The position numbers and the translations under genes are program-made. From contig NC_077228.1 in assembly GCF_027887165.1 (NCBI RefSeq), forward strand, positions 109,911,043 to 109,975,042: 64,000 nucleotides of DNA, given 5' to 3'. Below, piece after piece: positions 23,286 through 45,680 of the stretch. Under the pieces are notes generated by a model. That model saw only the letters and a list, made by a program, of their open reading frames with translations. It had not been told where the DNA came from and made no database searches. Every line of letters begins with the position of its first letter. Position 1 is the first letter of the stretch. This DNA comes from Monodelphis domestica. Its lineage: Eukaryota > Chordata > Mammalia > Didelphimorphia > Didelphidae.

Positions 23286-23499
23286 CCTCAGCTTTAACTG
23301 ATTGTCTCCTAAGACTCCAAAGTGGGGGTGAATACATGAGAAAAGTATCCCATCTCTTTCCTTAGAAACTAGACTTTCTTTGGACCAAGCCTAGTCCTGC
23401 ATGAACCCAGAATTAGGGGTTCCTTACTGGGGTTAGGGGAGTGCCCCAGCCATTCGGGGCCCAGCATGGGTAATATAGATTACCATTGTTTGCATATTT

Positions 23500-23690
23500 T
23501 CCCAGGGTGATGAGTCTATGGCACACATGCCAGAGGGGGCACTCAGAGCCCTCTCTATGGGCATGCCTGCTGTTGCCCTGGCACAGGGCTCACCAGAGTT
23601 CATTACTGGAAAGCCAGAGGGACACAGGGGTAGGTATGTTCCCCTCCTGCCCTCCATGTGTGCCTGAGAACATTGCTAGCTCCTCTAAAT
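23500..23690. mobile_element. hAT remnant related to 1015-1245
   Basis: Starts cagggtgatgagtctatggc and contains ggggcactcagagccctctc. The right end is missing. Assigned to the same OposCharlie-like family from memory. Confidence 0.45.
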
Positions 23691-24464
23691 GGTTTGCTAT
23701 CACTGATTCATGCCCATCTTTCCACCCTCTGATTACCAGCTTCTTGAATACTTTGCTGTATTTTTCTTTTGGTATCCCCAAAATGGTCCTACACATAGAA
23801 AGATATGTAAGAAATACTGTTGGATAGAATAGAAAATACCTGGGGGGCAACTGGAGGGGGATAATAGGAAGGATGATAGACTAAGCTATTTATTTGTGTG
23901 TGGGAAATAAATAGCTGCCCTATATCTGATCTAAATTATATCTTCAGTACTTTCCCACTCTTTTTTGACTAGACCTTAGTAAGTCTGTGTCTATCTCAGT
24001 GCTAAGTGACATCCAGGAGAATCCTGGATTAGAAACCTGTCTCAGATCCCATGTGATAGGCAAGTCATTCTCACAGTTTCCAACTGTCCTACTGTGTGAC
24101 TGGAAAATTCACATGACTTCTCTGAGACTCAGTTTCCCTTACCTGTCTGAGAGGTTATTGCACAGAAACTGATTAATAAACCTAAAAGCCATATAAAAAT
24201 TTGAGTTATTGTCTACAAATTGCAGCCGGATAGAATTTCTACCCCAAAGTTTTTCCATATGTACACTAGGGGGCACTAGTAGATTATTCAGAAGCCTTTT
24301 CCAATGGGATGGGACGGAAATTCTATGGCCAGCAGATGGCAGGGCTACCCTAGAACCCAGGTAGGGAGGTAGTCCTGACCCAGGAGACAGCATGGGGGGT
24401 CAAATTCTCAAATCATTGATCCTAAATAATAGAAAGCCCCAATTTATTCCCATGTGAAAAACTG

Positions 24465-24910
24465 AGTCTTTAAAAAAATCCCTTACCTTCTGTCTTCGAA
24501 TCAATACTGTGTATTGGTTCCCAGGCAGAAGAGCAGTAAGGGCTAGGCAATGGGGGTTAAGTGACTTGCTCAGGGTCACAAAGCTAGGAAGTGTCTGAGG
24601 CTAGATTTGAACCCAGGATGAAAAATGGAGTCTTTAAGTCTCTGAGTGGCAAGGATGGTTCAAGTCTATTATTAGTATCATCATCATAATCATTATTATC
24701 ATCATCCTTATTATTTTTAAACACTTACCTTCTGTCTTAGAATCAGTATTGTATATTGGTTCCAAGGCAGAAGAGTGGTAAGGGCTAGGCAATGGGGATT
24801 CAGTGACTTTCCCAGGGTCACACAGCTAGAAAGTGTCTGAAGATTTGAACCCAGGACCTCCCCTCTCTAGGCCTGGCTCTCCATCTGCTGAGCCACCCAA
24901 CTGCCCCCCA
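24465..24910 (-). repeat. Two SINE-1 copies in the same orientation
   Basis: 24465-24625 (5' truncated) and 24712-24910 (near full length), separated by about 90 bp with (ATC)n. Confidence 0.85.
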
Positions 24911-24957
24911 AACTTATTATTAAAGCAGGCTACTGGTATGGTGATACCAACTGGTAT

Positions 24958-25220
24958 GGGGGGGGCAGGTAGGTGGGGCAGTGGGTAGAGCGCCAGGCCT
25001 AGAGTCAGGAAGACTCATCTTCCTGAGTTCAACTCTGATCTTAAACACTTACTAGCTATGTGATCATGGGCAAGTTACCCAATCTTGTTGGCCTCAGTTT
25101 CCACATCTGTAAAATGAGCTGGGAAAGGACATGGCAAACCACTCCAGTATCTTTGCCAAGAAAACCCCAAATGAGGTCATGAAGAGTCTGACATGACTGA
25201 AATGACTCAACAACAAAATC
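24958..25220 (+). repeat. SINE-2 (MAR1-like), full length
   Basis: Head ggtggggcagtgggtagagc, then gaagactcatcttcctgagt, body gtaaaatgagctgggaaagg, and the end actgaaatgactcaacaaca. Confidence 0.9.
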
Positions 25221-25559
25221 AGTACAGGGTAAAAGGTGCTGCATCCTGAGTCAGAGAATTTGGATTTCAATCTCGGGTACCTAGATGACCACCTTGGGTA
25301 GTCTGGGCCTCGGTTTGCTCATTAGCAAAGTGCTCACTTTGGACTGGGAGACCTCTGACATCTCTTCTAGCTCTTAATCTATGATCCCAGGATGAAGTGA
25401 GGCTAGACAAAGGATTGTGAGAGAAGGAAATGTTTTCGCTAAGGGCCAGAGTCTTCTTTCCTAGGGATGCTTAAGGGGAGGAGATTTTTCTTGCTGCCTT
25501 TTCCCCGTGGTAGATACCATCTTGCCCCCTACCTTCTCCCCATGCCCATGCAATGGTGC

Positions 25560-28303
25560 AAGAGAACATATGAATATAGACTTTAATTATTGTGCTGCTG
25601 CTATTAACCAGAAGTGCAATGAACTCATCCAAGATGGATTTGGATGGCACAGTGTCAACAGGAACCCCTATCCCTGCCCCAGGGAATGGGTCCTGGGAGA
25701 ACAGTGACAGAAACACCAGGCCTCTTGGGAAGGGGCAGAAAGGGAGCTACGGGGAACAGGGAAGATGTGAGGAGTGCACATCCTGGGTTAGGGTTCACCT
25801 CCTGCCTCGAACAATTCAATATGGAAATAAGGCAATTCTAAGAGAAGGTCTGATAACTCTAGAACCCTGTGAGCTCAGTAGCATCCCCTTCCTTCCTGGC
25901 TCAGCTGCTTCTGTTTCCAGGTTCAGATCTCTCATGGATGCTGGCAGGGCAGGTAGAGATGCCACCATTTGGCTGGTTTTGAGAAAAAGGGAAGGACTCT
26001 GTTTTTACCCTTCTGTGTCTTCTCAAACTCGATGCTAGGAAGCCAGTCTGTCCTTATGATTCTAATTCACAGGGGGCATCAATGAGAAAGGGGAATATTT
26101 TAGTGTCAAACTTTCCTTCAATTCAGAATTTTCTCAACTACTTCCTGGCTAGTATAATAGGATGTTAAAGGTCAATACCACTGGGGGATAGACAATATCC
26201 TGCCATTCTTCTCCATGATCTTCTGGGGAACTGCCTTAACCCAATAACTGGGGCCAAACTTAGACTTGTGATCAGCCCTCCTCGCCTAAGGGAAAGAAAG
26301 GGACGAGGTCCGAGATGTGGACACAGGACTGGGAGGAGATCACTGAATGTGCCTGATGGTGAGAGTGGGCATGGAACCAGGCAGGAGGAGACGGAGGGAC
26401 CACCATGGCTGACACTCAAAGCTCTGTTGGGAACTGGAAGACCTCAGGAAAAGTGTAAAGGAAGAGTGCCAGCCATTCTAGGTTACAGGGAAGGGACCAT
26501 CTTATAAAACCATGCACCAGAGACATAGAGAAGACAGTCTCAGGGATTTGCTGAAAACAATCCAGTATGTGCAAAAATTTCTCAGTGTCAGCCAGAAACC
26601 TGATGGTCAGGTCTGCAGATAGAGAGGAGCCCACTGGACCACCATCTTTGACTTCAAACCTGTGTATAGAGTGGTGGGACCCTTTCTGTGACTGACAAGG
26701 ATATAATCTAATCACTCAGCCTGATGTCCCCTTGTTGTGGGCCTGATGGCTTTTCTCTCTCTTTTAAACTCTTACTTTCCATCTTAAAATCAATACTGTG
26801 TATTGGTTCCAAGACAGAAGAGTGGTAAAGGGCTAGGCAATGGGGGTTAAGTGACTTGCCCAGGGGCACATAGCCAAGAAGTGTCTGAGTCCAGATTTGA
26901 ACCCAGGACCTCCCATCTCTAGGCCTGCCTCTTTCCCCTGAGCCACCCAGTTGTCCCAGCTGATGGTCTCTGTAAATCACCTCTGGACAGGGAGAAACCT
27001 CTTCTCTCCAAGTTGATGCTCCAGGTTCTGCTTAGGGACTTGGAGATGTTCCCTTTTCTACCTTACGCTAACCTAAGTATCACTCCAACACGCCTGCATC
27101 CTGGCACTATTTTCCTCTTACTCTTCAGCTGGCAAGCAGCCAGTCAACACAGCTGGGTCAGCCATTCCAAGGGGAATCGACTTCATGCAGATCCAGTTCT
27201 GTTTTGATACTGATATCTTGGCATCTAGGAAGTCGCTGATGTAGGTGAAACCAGCAGGGAGAGATGTTTCCTGTTTCCTTGCTCAGGATCTGGCTAGCCA
27301 ATGACCCCATTTTCCTGGAGGGTCTCACTGTTGCTACTATTGCCAGTTCCAATGGCAGGCCTAGGAAGTATGCAGACTTTCTGGGCAAAGCCCTTTCCAA
27401 AATTGGCCCCTTTGCCTTCTTGAGGGGACTTTGTTGGGGAGTGAGGTGAGGAGAGGGCTCGCCAAAACCCCAAGGCCACACTGGTGACTGGGGCCATTTC
27501 TGGGGGAAGGAATGGATTCTACCTTTGAGGCTTAGACCCTCCATCATCTGTCTCTGCCCAAACAGACCTAGGAATGATGGTTACAACCTGATGACTCACC
27601 AGCCCTGATCTCAGCACTTTAAACAGCTCCAGCAAATCCTCTATCTGCTCTGTGACTCTGGTTCCTGCCTTCCCTGTTCTGCAGTCTGTCTCTCCTGCAC
27701 TGCTCTGGCGGGGATGCCTTTGCCATTTCCTCTTTGCCTGGGCCATGCTTGCCCTCATTGTCAGGCATGATCAAACCCCCACCCCCTGGGGGTTGGATTG
27801 GGGCTTCATCCCTTCCTTTCCCAACCTGTTGGGCAAAGTCTGGTCCAAGTCTACCAACTGGGTTTAGGGCAGTCCCCAGAAGAGGAGAGGGATTCATTCC
27901 TCACCAGCAGCCACTGACCTCCAATGGCCTATTACCTTAGGATTTGGGGGGAGACAAGGATCCTGGTCTCCCACTTCAGGAAGGGTGAATGATAGAAGAG
28001 GTACGGGTGGGCATGGGGTGGCTGGTGTCCTCCCAATAGCTAAGGATCAGAGTAGGACTCCCCCTGCTTGAGGACCAGTTGGACATGTGTCCAGGGGCTT
28101 TTTAGGGAACATTTTTTCCTGCTCTTGGGAGATAGGGCTCAGTGGGGGGGGACTTCAGAAGTTTGGGCCCCTGGAGATTTTGCCCACTTTTCTGCCATGT
28201 ACCAAAGGAGTTTTTAGTTGGCTTTGAGGAAATTGTCTAATCCTGCCAAAGAATGGCAAGTCTCCAAGGAGCCAGGCTTCTCAGGGGAGGGTTGAGGACT
28301 GGG
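25560..28303 (-). other. Probable KLHDC8A 3' UTR and downstream flank
   Basis: Mostly single-copy sequence downstream of the stop, interrupted by one SINE-1 at 26755-26962. I see no AATAAA on the minus strand here. The first usable signal is ATTAAA (plus TTTAAT at 25582-25587), which would imply a 3' UTR of about 2.7 kb. This is inference; a nearer non-canonical site is possible. Confidence 0.3.
26755..26962 (-). repeat. SINE-1 within the probable 3' UTR or flank
   Basis: Antisense: tccatcttaaaatcaatact to gagccacccagttgtccc. Confidence 0.85.
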
Positions 28304-38175
<9,872 letters not shown>

Positions 38176-38218
38176 GGCAGTCATGGGTGACACTGTCCGG
38201 GCATCCATCCCCTCACCT

Positions 38219-38476
38219 CTGTGGAGTAGTTACCCTGCTACCTCCTGAGAAGCAGCAGGGACCGCTGCTCCAAGGGCAAGGAATACGAGATCAGAGGCAC
38301 GAGATATGCTGACTAGTCCACAATCAATACCCCTCAGCCACTTGCAGTATCCATCCCTGCCCTGGCTCCTGCCCCCGCCCCCCGCCCCCAGCCCCCAGCC
38401 CCCAGCCCCCAGCCCCCAGGCGCGCGCGCGCACAGACACACACTGACATACACACACAGAGCAGCTGATTCTTTAC
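38219..38476 (-). other. Candidate short 5'-UTR intron with G-quadruplex and Z-DNA tracts
   Basis: If the 44-nt candidate exon at 38477-38520 is real, this 258-nt segment is the intron before the start-codon exon. On the transcribed strand it holds five or more runs of five or more G separated by CT or C (plus 38371-38419), followed on the plus strand by alternating CG (38420-38431) and CA repeats. Confidence 0.35.
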
Positions 38477-39065
38477 CTTCCCTTATGGCTCCATCAATCC
38501 CGAGGCATCCACACCTGGCCCTAGGAGGACAAAGGGAGGGAATCAAGGGCAGCCGGTCGGTTCCGTGAGCATCCTCTCGGAGCAGACTCCGCTCCCCTTC
38601 TCCAACTTTAATTAACAAGGAGAGAAGCCGAGGATGCAACACGGCATGATCCCACATCACCCTGGGCTTCCCCTCCTCCCGGCCCAGGTTAGGTCAGATC
38701 CCGCGTGGCCGTTGTTTTGGGGGAGCAGCTTAAGGGGCAGGTGGGGGCGGGGTGGGATCCACAGAGGTTCTTTCAGCTTGTGGCTCCACCTCCACCCTCT
38801 CCGAGGAGGAAGGGGTTAAAAATCACTGGAGCCTGTGCTCTTTCTAACCCTCCCTCTGCAGTTCAAGACATCCTCCACTCCCACCCTCCCTCCCCCCAAC
38901 ACACACGCGCGCACACACACACAGTCACTGTTGATGATCAGGGCAGGAAGCAAAGACAGCCCATTAGGAAACACTGGAAACCAACCGCCCCGCTCCGAGC
39001 CTAGGGGAGAAGGTGGCTGCTGGCAAACATGCAGATGAGCTGAAGAAAAGAGCAGCCAGGAGGAG
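38360..39065 (-). promoter_or_regulatory. GC- and CpG-enriched region just upstream of the first coding exon
   Basis: Scattered CpGs, GC boxes (gggcgggg near 38747), a CGCGCG/CACACA tract at 38903-38922 and an AT core TTAATTAA near 38611 sit within otherwise low-CpG sequence. A TATA-like TATATTTA reads on the minus strand near 39097-39104. Probably a proximal or alternative promoter of KLHDC8A; I cannot show transcription. Confidence 0.35.
38477..38520 (-). other. Candidate non-coding 5'-UTR exon
   Basis: 44 nt bounded by a good acceptor (ccctttgtcctcctag) and a donor GGGAAG|GTAAAG. It contains two very short upstream ORFs, ATG-CCT-CGG-GAT-TGA and ATG-GAG-CCA-TAA. Evidence is splice-site appearance and position 258 nt upstream of the start-codon exon only. 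Confidence 0.35.
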
Positions 39066-39131
39066 AGAGAGCGGGAGGGGAGGGAAGGGAATCAGCTAAA
39101 TATACCCCCACCCCCACCCAGAGCTTCCCAC

Positions 39132-39311
39132 CTGTGCAGAAGTCTCCCCGGATTCCCTCTGCGGAGTCATCAGCCTCCCTTATGTAATCCATCAGGGCTT
39201 CTCCACCCATGGGTGAAGGGGCTTTCGGCTGGGTGCACTGACCCTCATCTGTCCAGATAAGGGAAGGGAGCCGAAAGTGGTGGATGGAGACAGTGCCTTG
39301 GGCAGCCAAGG
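39132..39311 (-). other. Candidate upstream exon with open reading frame
   Basis: On the minus strand, ttccttggataacag (acceptor-like) precedes sequence that stays open in one frame to a donor CACAG|GTGGGAAG at 39132-39130. The frame reads through GGEALMDYIREADDSAEG and on to FCTG. I do not recognise the peptide. It may be a KLHDC8A 5' exon, an exon of an unrecognised transcript, or chance. Confidence 0.25.
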
Positions 39312-39831
39312 CCACCCCATCCCTGTTATCCAAGGAAAGAGTACCCTGGTGGGAGCGGGAGGGGAAGCGGAGAGAGAGGGGTGACTGAATTACCCCATTT
39401 GTTTATACAGACAGAATCAAGGGATGCTCTTTCCATTTCATTATGGGTGTTTAGGCATAGGTAATGTGGGAGCCTTTCTCACTTGCACCCACATACACTC
39501 TTACAATCTAGTTTTTAAGTCGTGAGGCAGACCACACACACACACAAGCCCCAGCACACTGAAGTGGAAATGTGCTTCCAAGAGCCTCACAGACTTGTAG
39601 CTGGGCATACACACAGATACATGGGACCATAACGAGAATGATGGGACTCCCAGTAGGAGCTGGAAGAGATAGCAGAGATCATGTAGCTGAGGGTGATCAG
39701 CCACAGCACCTGGGTCACTCCTGAGTGGGGTCAGAACTGGATCAAAATGTAAGTGGGAAATATTTAACAAAAAAGTAAAAATACAACAGGATATATATAT
39801 GTAAAGGGACGTTATACTGAACAAAGCAAAC

Positions 39832-40105
39832 CCTTCCCTTCCCTTCCATCTTAGAATCAATACTAAGTATCAGTTCTAAGGAAGAAGAGCTAGGAAGTGT
39901 TTTTAAGCCCTTACCGGAATTCCATCTTAGAATTAATACTCTGTATTGGTTCTAAGGCAGAAGAGCAGAAAGGGCTAAGCAATGGGGGTTCAGTGACTTA
40001 CCCAGGATCACACAGCTAGGAAGTGTCTGAGGTCACATTTGAACCCAGAACCTTCCATCTCTCTAATTAGCACTCTATCCACAGAGCCAGCCTGCTGCCC
40101 CTAAG
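39832..40105 (-). repeat. SINE-1 preceded by a partial copy
   Basis: A short SINE-1 end at 39832-39900 is followed by a full copy at 39905-40105 (ggatcacacagctaggaagt). Confidence 0.8.
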
Positions 40106-40282
40106 ATTACATTTTAACACTCAGTCACTATATGGTCCATAAAACTCTTTATGCTCAGATTAGTGGTCCCCTTTCCATGGAACCACACTGCCTTTAATCA
40201 CATAGTCACATACAAGCCTCAAGCCCCCAAATACAGCCACATGCACTCATGTAGGTCTCTTTTCCTTAGTACTCTGTTTTGA

Positions 40283-40458
40283 ATAAAACCCTTACCTACT
40301 GTCTCAGAACCAATACTGAGTATTATTGGTTCTATGGAAGAACAGTAGGGGTTAAGTGACTTGCCCAGAATCACACAGCTAGGAAGTGTCTGAGACCAGA
40401 TTTGAACCCAGGTCTCCAGGTCTGGCTCTCTATCCACTGGATAACCTCTTTGCCCCTC
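40283..40458 (-). repeat. SINE-1
   Basis: Antisense: cccttacctactgtctcaga to ctctatccactggataacct. Confidence 0.8.
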
Positions 40459-40494
40459 CTAGTACTCTGTTGACATGAAGCCTGTGTATAAACC

Positions 40495-40552
40495 TATACA
40501 TACATACATATATATGTGTATATATATATATGTATACACACATATATATAAA
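40495..40552. repeat. AT/GT palindromic microsatellite
   Basis: tatatatgtgtatatatata ... tacacacatatatata; same type as 18377-18418. Confidence 0.8.
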
Positions 40553-41234
40553 CCTAGGGCAGGAGCCTTAAGCAGAAGGCTTAGATAATTTGAAAACCCA
40601 AAGGGCACTCTGAGGCCATTTCCCCATAGCTTACAAAGCACCACCAGGCTGGGCAAAGGAACCACAAATGTGCCTGATATAAGTGCATCACGTGGATTGA
40701 GTTCTTCAGAATCCCCCGTGTACACAGGCCTGAGCCCGAGCATCTTTCACAAGAATATGGGAAGCTTATAAAGTGGGTGTCATCCTTGTTTTCTGACATC
40801 GGCATTGTAAGGTGGCTCTCTACTGAACAGTAAAAACCACTAATTTGGAAGTGAGTAACAGTGAGTAATGAGGGAAGTTACAAGTCACAATAGGCTCACA
40901 ATATATAAACACGGATCATAAACACAGAAGTCTCTGAACCTGGAGGAATTCACCGTGGGCTCCAAGAGTTGAAGGAATTCTTCATTTTTTGAGATGTCGG
41001 ACTAGAAAAGTTCAGTTTTAGATTTCTTCCTCCTCCACAAGCGTACAAAGATAGTAACTGAAAATTTGAAGAGGAGGAAATTGCCCCTTACTTGTGTTAT
41101 TAAATGATAATTGGTGGAAATTTCAAATCACTGGGGTATGACTAAATGAGTTTTCATGATAAGTTCCTTGATTTTATCAGCTTATGTAGGGGTCAGCCTC
41201 CCGAGAAGTACCAGGATTAAAACCCTCCTTGGCA

Positions 41235-41720
41235 AGTCAACAAGTACCTGCTAGGTGCTGGGCACTGTGCTTACACTGGGGATACAAAAAAGGGGCAAAA
41301 ACACATTGCCTGCCCTTATGGATCTCTAATGGGGGAGACAAACATGCAATCAATTTTATTTTATTCTTAAGAATCATTAACTTCCATCTAAGAATCAATA
41401 TTCTATATTGGTTCCAAGGCAGAAGAGCAGTAAGGGCAAGGCAATGGATCACAAAGTTACGAAGTATCTGAGGCCAGATTTGAATTCAGCATCCCTGGTT
41501 TCTAGACATGCCTCTCAATCCACTGAGCCCAAAGAGCTGTCTCCAAAAATATTGAGTAGTTTGCCATTTCCCTGTTTTGCAGAAAAGGAACTGAGGCATG
41601 GGGTTAAGTGACCTGCCCAGGTCACATAGCTTAGTAAATGTCTGAGGTCAGATTTGAACTCAGGAAGATGAAGCTTCCTGCCTCCAGACCCAGTGCTCTA
41701 TCTGCTGAGCCACCTGATTT
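41235..41720 (-). repeat. LINE-like fragment, SINE-1 and SINE-2 in series
   Basis: 41235-41350 has gtgctgggcactgtgcttac. 41366-41535 is antisense SINE-1 and 41545-41720 is antisense SINE-2. Confidence 0.65.
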
Positions 41721-41909
41721 TATACCAATAAATATATCGGATAAACTAGAGCTAATCTCAGAGGGCAGGCACTGGAAAAGGCATTTATATAAAAGCTAAG
41801 ATTTCAGTTGAGACTTGAAGAAAGTCAGGGAAGCCAGGAGGTGTGGTAAGTGTGGATGAGGAACATTTTAGGTATGGAAGATAATCAATAAAAATATGCA
41901 GAGTCAATT

Positions 41910-42445
41910 GAAGCAGCACAGTAGAGCATCTGGAGATTGGAGGGCCTGGATTTAAACAGGGCTTCAGACACTGACCCTGGGTCAGTCACTTAACCCCCAT
42001 TGCCTAGCCCTTACCTCTCTTCTGCCTTGAAACCAATACACAGTATTGATTCTAAGATGGAAGGTAAGAGTTTAAAAAAAAAAAGTGGACTGCTTCAAAG
42101 GGTGGTGAGTTCTCTATCACTAAAGGCCTTCAAGCAGAGGTTGCATGATCCTTTGTTGGGGATGTTGTGGAAGAGTCCCATTCAAGTACAGTTTGGACTA
42201 GACAACCTTTGAGATCCCTTCCAAATATAGTTTTACATAGAATAGTGTATGGCTAAGGAACAGTAGTCTGAGAACTGAGGCAGCCTCTTTGGGGGTGGAT
42301 GGTGGGGAGGTGGCACAGTAGATAGAGAACCAGACTTGGAGTCAAGAGATTCTGAGTTTAAATCTTCAAATACTTCCCAGCTGTATGATCTTGGGCAAGT
42401 CACTTATCCTTAATTGCCTTGCCTGCCCTTCTGTTTTAGAGATGT
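41910..42445 (+). repeat. SINE-1, L3/CR1-like 3' end, SINE-1
   Basis: SINE-1 at 41910-42075. LINE tail at 42083-42250 (ggccttcaagcagaggttgc). A second SINE-1 at 42300-42445. Confidence 0.7.
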
Positions 42446-42479
42446 TACAGAAAAGAAAAGGGGGAGGGTGGAAGGAAGA

Positions 42480-43560
42480 AAGTGCAGTCACATACATGGA
42501 ACAAGACCAGTGCTCCTGGATCATAGAGTCCATCGAGTTCAGTAAAGTGCTAGAAAATTGGAAAAGTAGGAAGGGACTAGTTTGTGAAGGGCTTTAGATA
42601 CCTGAAGCAATGCCAGCCATGTGTTGTCCAATGGTTACTTTGGCGGTCGAATGGAAGCCATCTTGGAGTAGGGAGACCCCTGAGATGGGCAGACCAAGCA
42701 GCAGGTGACTCCATTAATCCAGAAACAAAGTGATGAGTGTCTGCAGTGGGATGGTGGCAATATCAGAGGATAAATGGGAGAATATACTAGAGATGTTACG
42801 AAGGACTAGGCAAGTGATTGGATATGGGCAGTGAGGGGAAACGAGAAGTCCAAGATTGCATCTAGGTTGCATTCTAGCTTCCTAGGATGGCTGGGCCTTT
42901 TACAGTTATAGGGAAGTTCAGAAGAGAGTAGGGTTTGGGGGAAAAATAAGTTCTGTTTGGGACATAATGAGTTCAAGATGTTTCTGGGACATCCAATTTG
43001 AGATGTCTAAAGGACAGCAAGAGATATGAGCCTGGAGTCAGGAGAAAGTTTAGAACTGGATAAATAGATCTGAGCATTATCTAGAGAGAGAACGTAATTA
43101 AATCTGTGGGAACAGATGAGATCTCCAAGTGAAATAGGAGGGTAGGAAGAGAAGGAGGCCTAGGACAGAGCCTTGAGGGACCCCCAATGTTTTCAGTTCT
43201 TAAATGGATGAAGACCTAGCAACGAAGATGAAGAAGGAATGGTTATACAATTGGGAGGAGAGCCAGAGAGAACAATGTTATGACAACCTAGAGAGAAGAG
43301 AGTGTCATAGAGATGAGGCTGATTAATATCAAAGATGGTAGATGGGTCAAGAAGGATGAAGAATGAGAGAAGGCCTTTAGATTTGGCAATTAAGAGATCA
43401 CTGGTAACTTGGAAAGAGCAGATTCAGTTGAAAGATGAGGTTGGAAGCCGGTCAGCTGAGAGTTTAGAAGACAGCCAGAGGAACGGGAGTGGAGGCACTC
43501 CTCTGCTGGTTCCTGGTTATCTTTACAAATGGGCATTGGGAGAGCAAGCAGGAGGGAAAG
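42480..43560 (-). repeat. Long L2 ORF2 fragment
   Basis: About 1.1 kb antisense to the L2 reverse-transcriptase region (tccattaatccagaaacaaa, gacagagccttgagggaccc, gaggctgattaatatcaaag). Many stops; not coding. Confidence 0.7.
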
Positions 43561-43569
43561 CATTTCAAA

Positions 43570-44260
43570 TATATATATTTAAATATATTTATTTTTATAA
43601 GATATTATGGCATATAATATAATATATAAAATAAAACACATTTATAAATATATATTTAAATCCTTACCTGCCCTCTTAGAATCAATACTATATACCACAG
43701 AAGAGCAGTAAGGGCTAGGCAATGGGGAGTTAAATGATGTGCCCAGGGTCACACAGCTAGGAAGTTTCTGAGGCTAGATTTGAACCTAGGACCTCCCATC
43801 TCTAGGCCTGGCTCTCAATTCACTGAGCCATCCAGGTGCCCCTATATATTTCTTCATTTTTCTCTTCTTTATTATTTTTGCTAATTACATGTAGTAACAA
43901 ATTTCAAAGTAACTTTTCTGAAGTTATATGACCTAAATTATTTCCTTCCCTCCTTCCCTATCCTCTCCTGTAGCTGGCAAACAATTCAATCTAGATTATA
44001 CATGTATTATTACACAAAACTTTTTCTTTATTGTTCATTTTTGTAAGTGAATAATCATATAAAACCAAAACCCCAAATTATAAATCTAAATAAACTAGTG
44101 GAAAATAGTCTGCTTTTCTCTGCATTCCAACGCCAGCAGTTCTTTCTCTGGAGATGAAAAACATTCTTTGTCCCAAGTCCCTCAGAATCGTCTTGGATCA
44201 CTGTATTGCTGAGAGTAGCTAAAGTCTATTACAGTAATCATTCCAAATGTTGTAAACATT
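43570..44260 (-). repeat. AT-rich tract, SINE-1, then L1 3' fragment
   Basis: AT-rich 43570-43655. SINE-1 at 43660-43845. L1 3' sequence at 43850-44260 (tctttctctggagatgaaaa). Confidence 0.65.
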
Positions 44261-44824
44261 GATCTCATCTTCCTTTCCTCTCATTCCACTTCCTACTATA
44301 GCTGGCAAACAAGAAGTAATCTGGGCTGATGTAAATCAGTTTCCCTTACTTAGTTTTCTCTGGGAAGGATTTTAACGAACAGGAAAATAGCTAAAAGGCC
44401 ACTAGATCAGCCAACTGATTAGTAGAGTTAGCCTCAAATGAAACTGCTCATCTCCATGTTCACTGAGCCCACATTGCCATCCTTGATTGATCAGACTGTT
44501 CCACAGGAACCCAAAATGCAGAAGGTGGTACTGATCTCCTTATTGAGGTCCATAAGTGGCACTGAACTACCCCCACTAACCTCCAGATACTTAACACACC
44601 TCTCCACCATCTACTCCCAAAGAGGCTTCTTCAGTTCTCAGGCTAGCCATACACTGTTCCAGGCAGAACCTTATTTGGAAGGGACCTCAGTGGCTGACTA
44701 GACCAAATTGCACCTGAACAGGAATCTCTTCCACAGTATCCCCAACAAGGATTCATGGAGCCTCTGGTGAAGGTCTTTGGTGATAGAGAACTAACTCACC
44801 ACCTTCTGAAGGAGTCCACTTTTT

Positions 44825-45015
44825 TTTTAATCCTTGCCTTTCATCTTGGAATGAGTATAGTGGTTCCAAGGCAGAAGAGTGGTAAGGGCTAGGGAATGGG
44901 GGTTAATTGACTTGTCCAAGATCACACAGCTAGGAAGTGTCTGAGGTCATATTTGAACCCAGGATCTCCCGTCTCTAGGCCTGGCTCTCAACCCACTAAA
45001 CTTCTTAGCTGTGCT
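44825..45015 (-). repeat. SINE-1
   Basis: Antisense: tccttgcctttcatcttgga to aacccactaaacttcttagc. Confidence 0.8.
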
Positions 45016-45159
45016 CTAAAGCAGTCCATTTTTGAATGGCCCTAATTGTTATGGTTTGGAAAAATACACAGAATGCAGACTTTCTGTAAGGTATAATAGA
45101 ACATATGATGTGATATAATAACAGAGTACAGTATAACACAATATGCCATATTATACTCT

Positions 45160-45420
45160 AATATAAAAACTATAATACTCAGCACTTTAAGGTTTTCAAA
45201 GAATTTCACAAATATCACATTTTATCCTCACCACAGCTCTCAAGGGTAGCTGCTTTTGTGACTCCCATTTTATTGGCAAGGAAACTGAGGCAGACAGACA
45301 GTGGTGAATTTCAGAAGGGTCACAGAGCTATTAAGTGTCTTAGGCTGGATTTGAACTCAGGCCTTTCTGATTCTGGGTCCAATATTCTATCTATTAAGCT
45401 ACCAATTTACTGGGAAAACT
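45160..45420 (+). repeat. SINE-3 (MIR-like)
   Basis: cactttaaggttttcaaaga, then ggaaactgaggcagacagac. Confidence 0.65.
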
Positions 45421-45680
45421 GGACTCCTTCTCCCTTCCTCATCCAATATGATCCCTATTTTGAACGTGCTTAAAATCTGGCAATGGTTACTTAGAATTTC
45501 CATCCATTGGGATATCCCTGCCCGGTCTGATTGTACTGAGCTGGTTGCCTGCTGGAGTGCAAAGTGGGAGAAGAGTTGCTACTTCCCCCAGTTTCCCAAT
45601 CCAGTGTCTAAGCAGCTTTCTGGCCAAAAAGGTTTTCTTCATGATTAATCTAAATCTTTCCTGCTAGAAAATGCACTTAC

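Noticed and set aside
25592-26038. 148-codon plus-strand open frame
   Set aside because: Antisense to the probable KLHDC8A 3' UTR, with no splice sites or motif; composition looks random.
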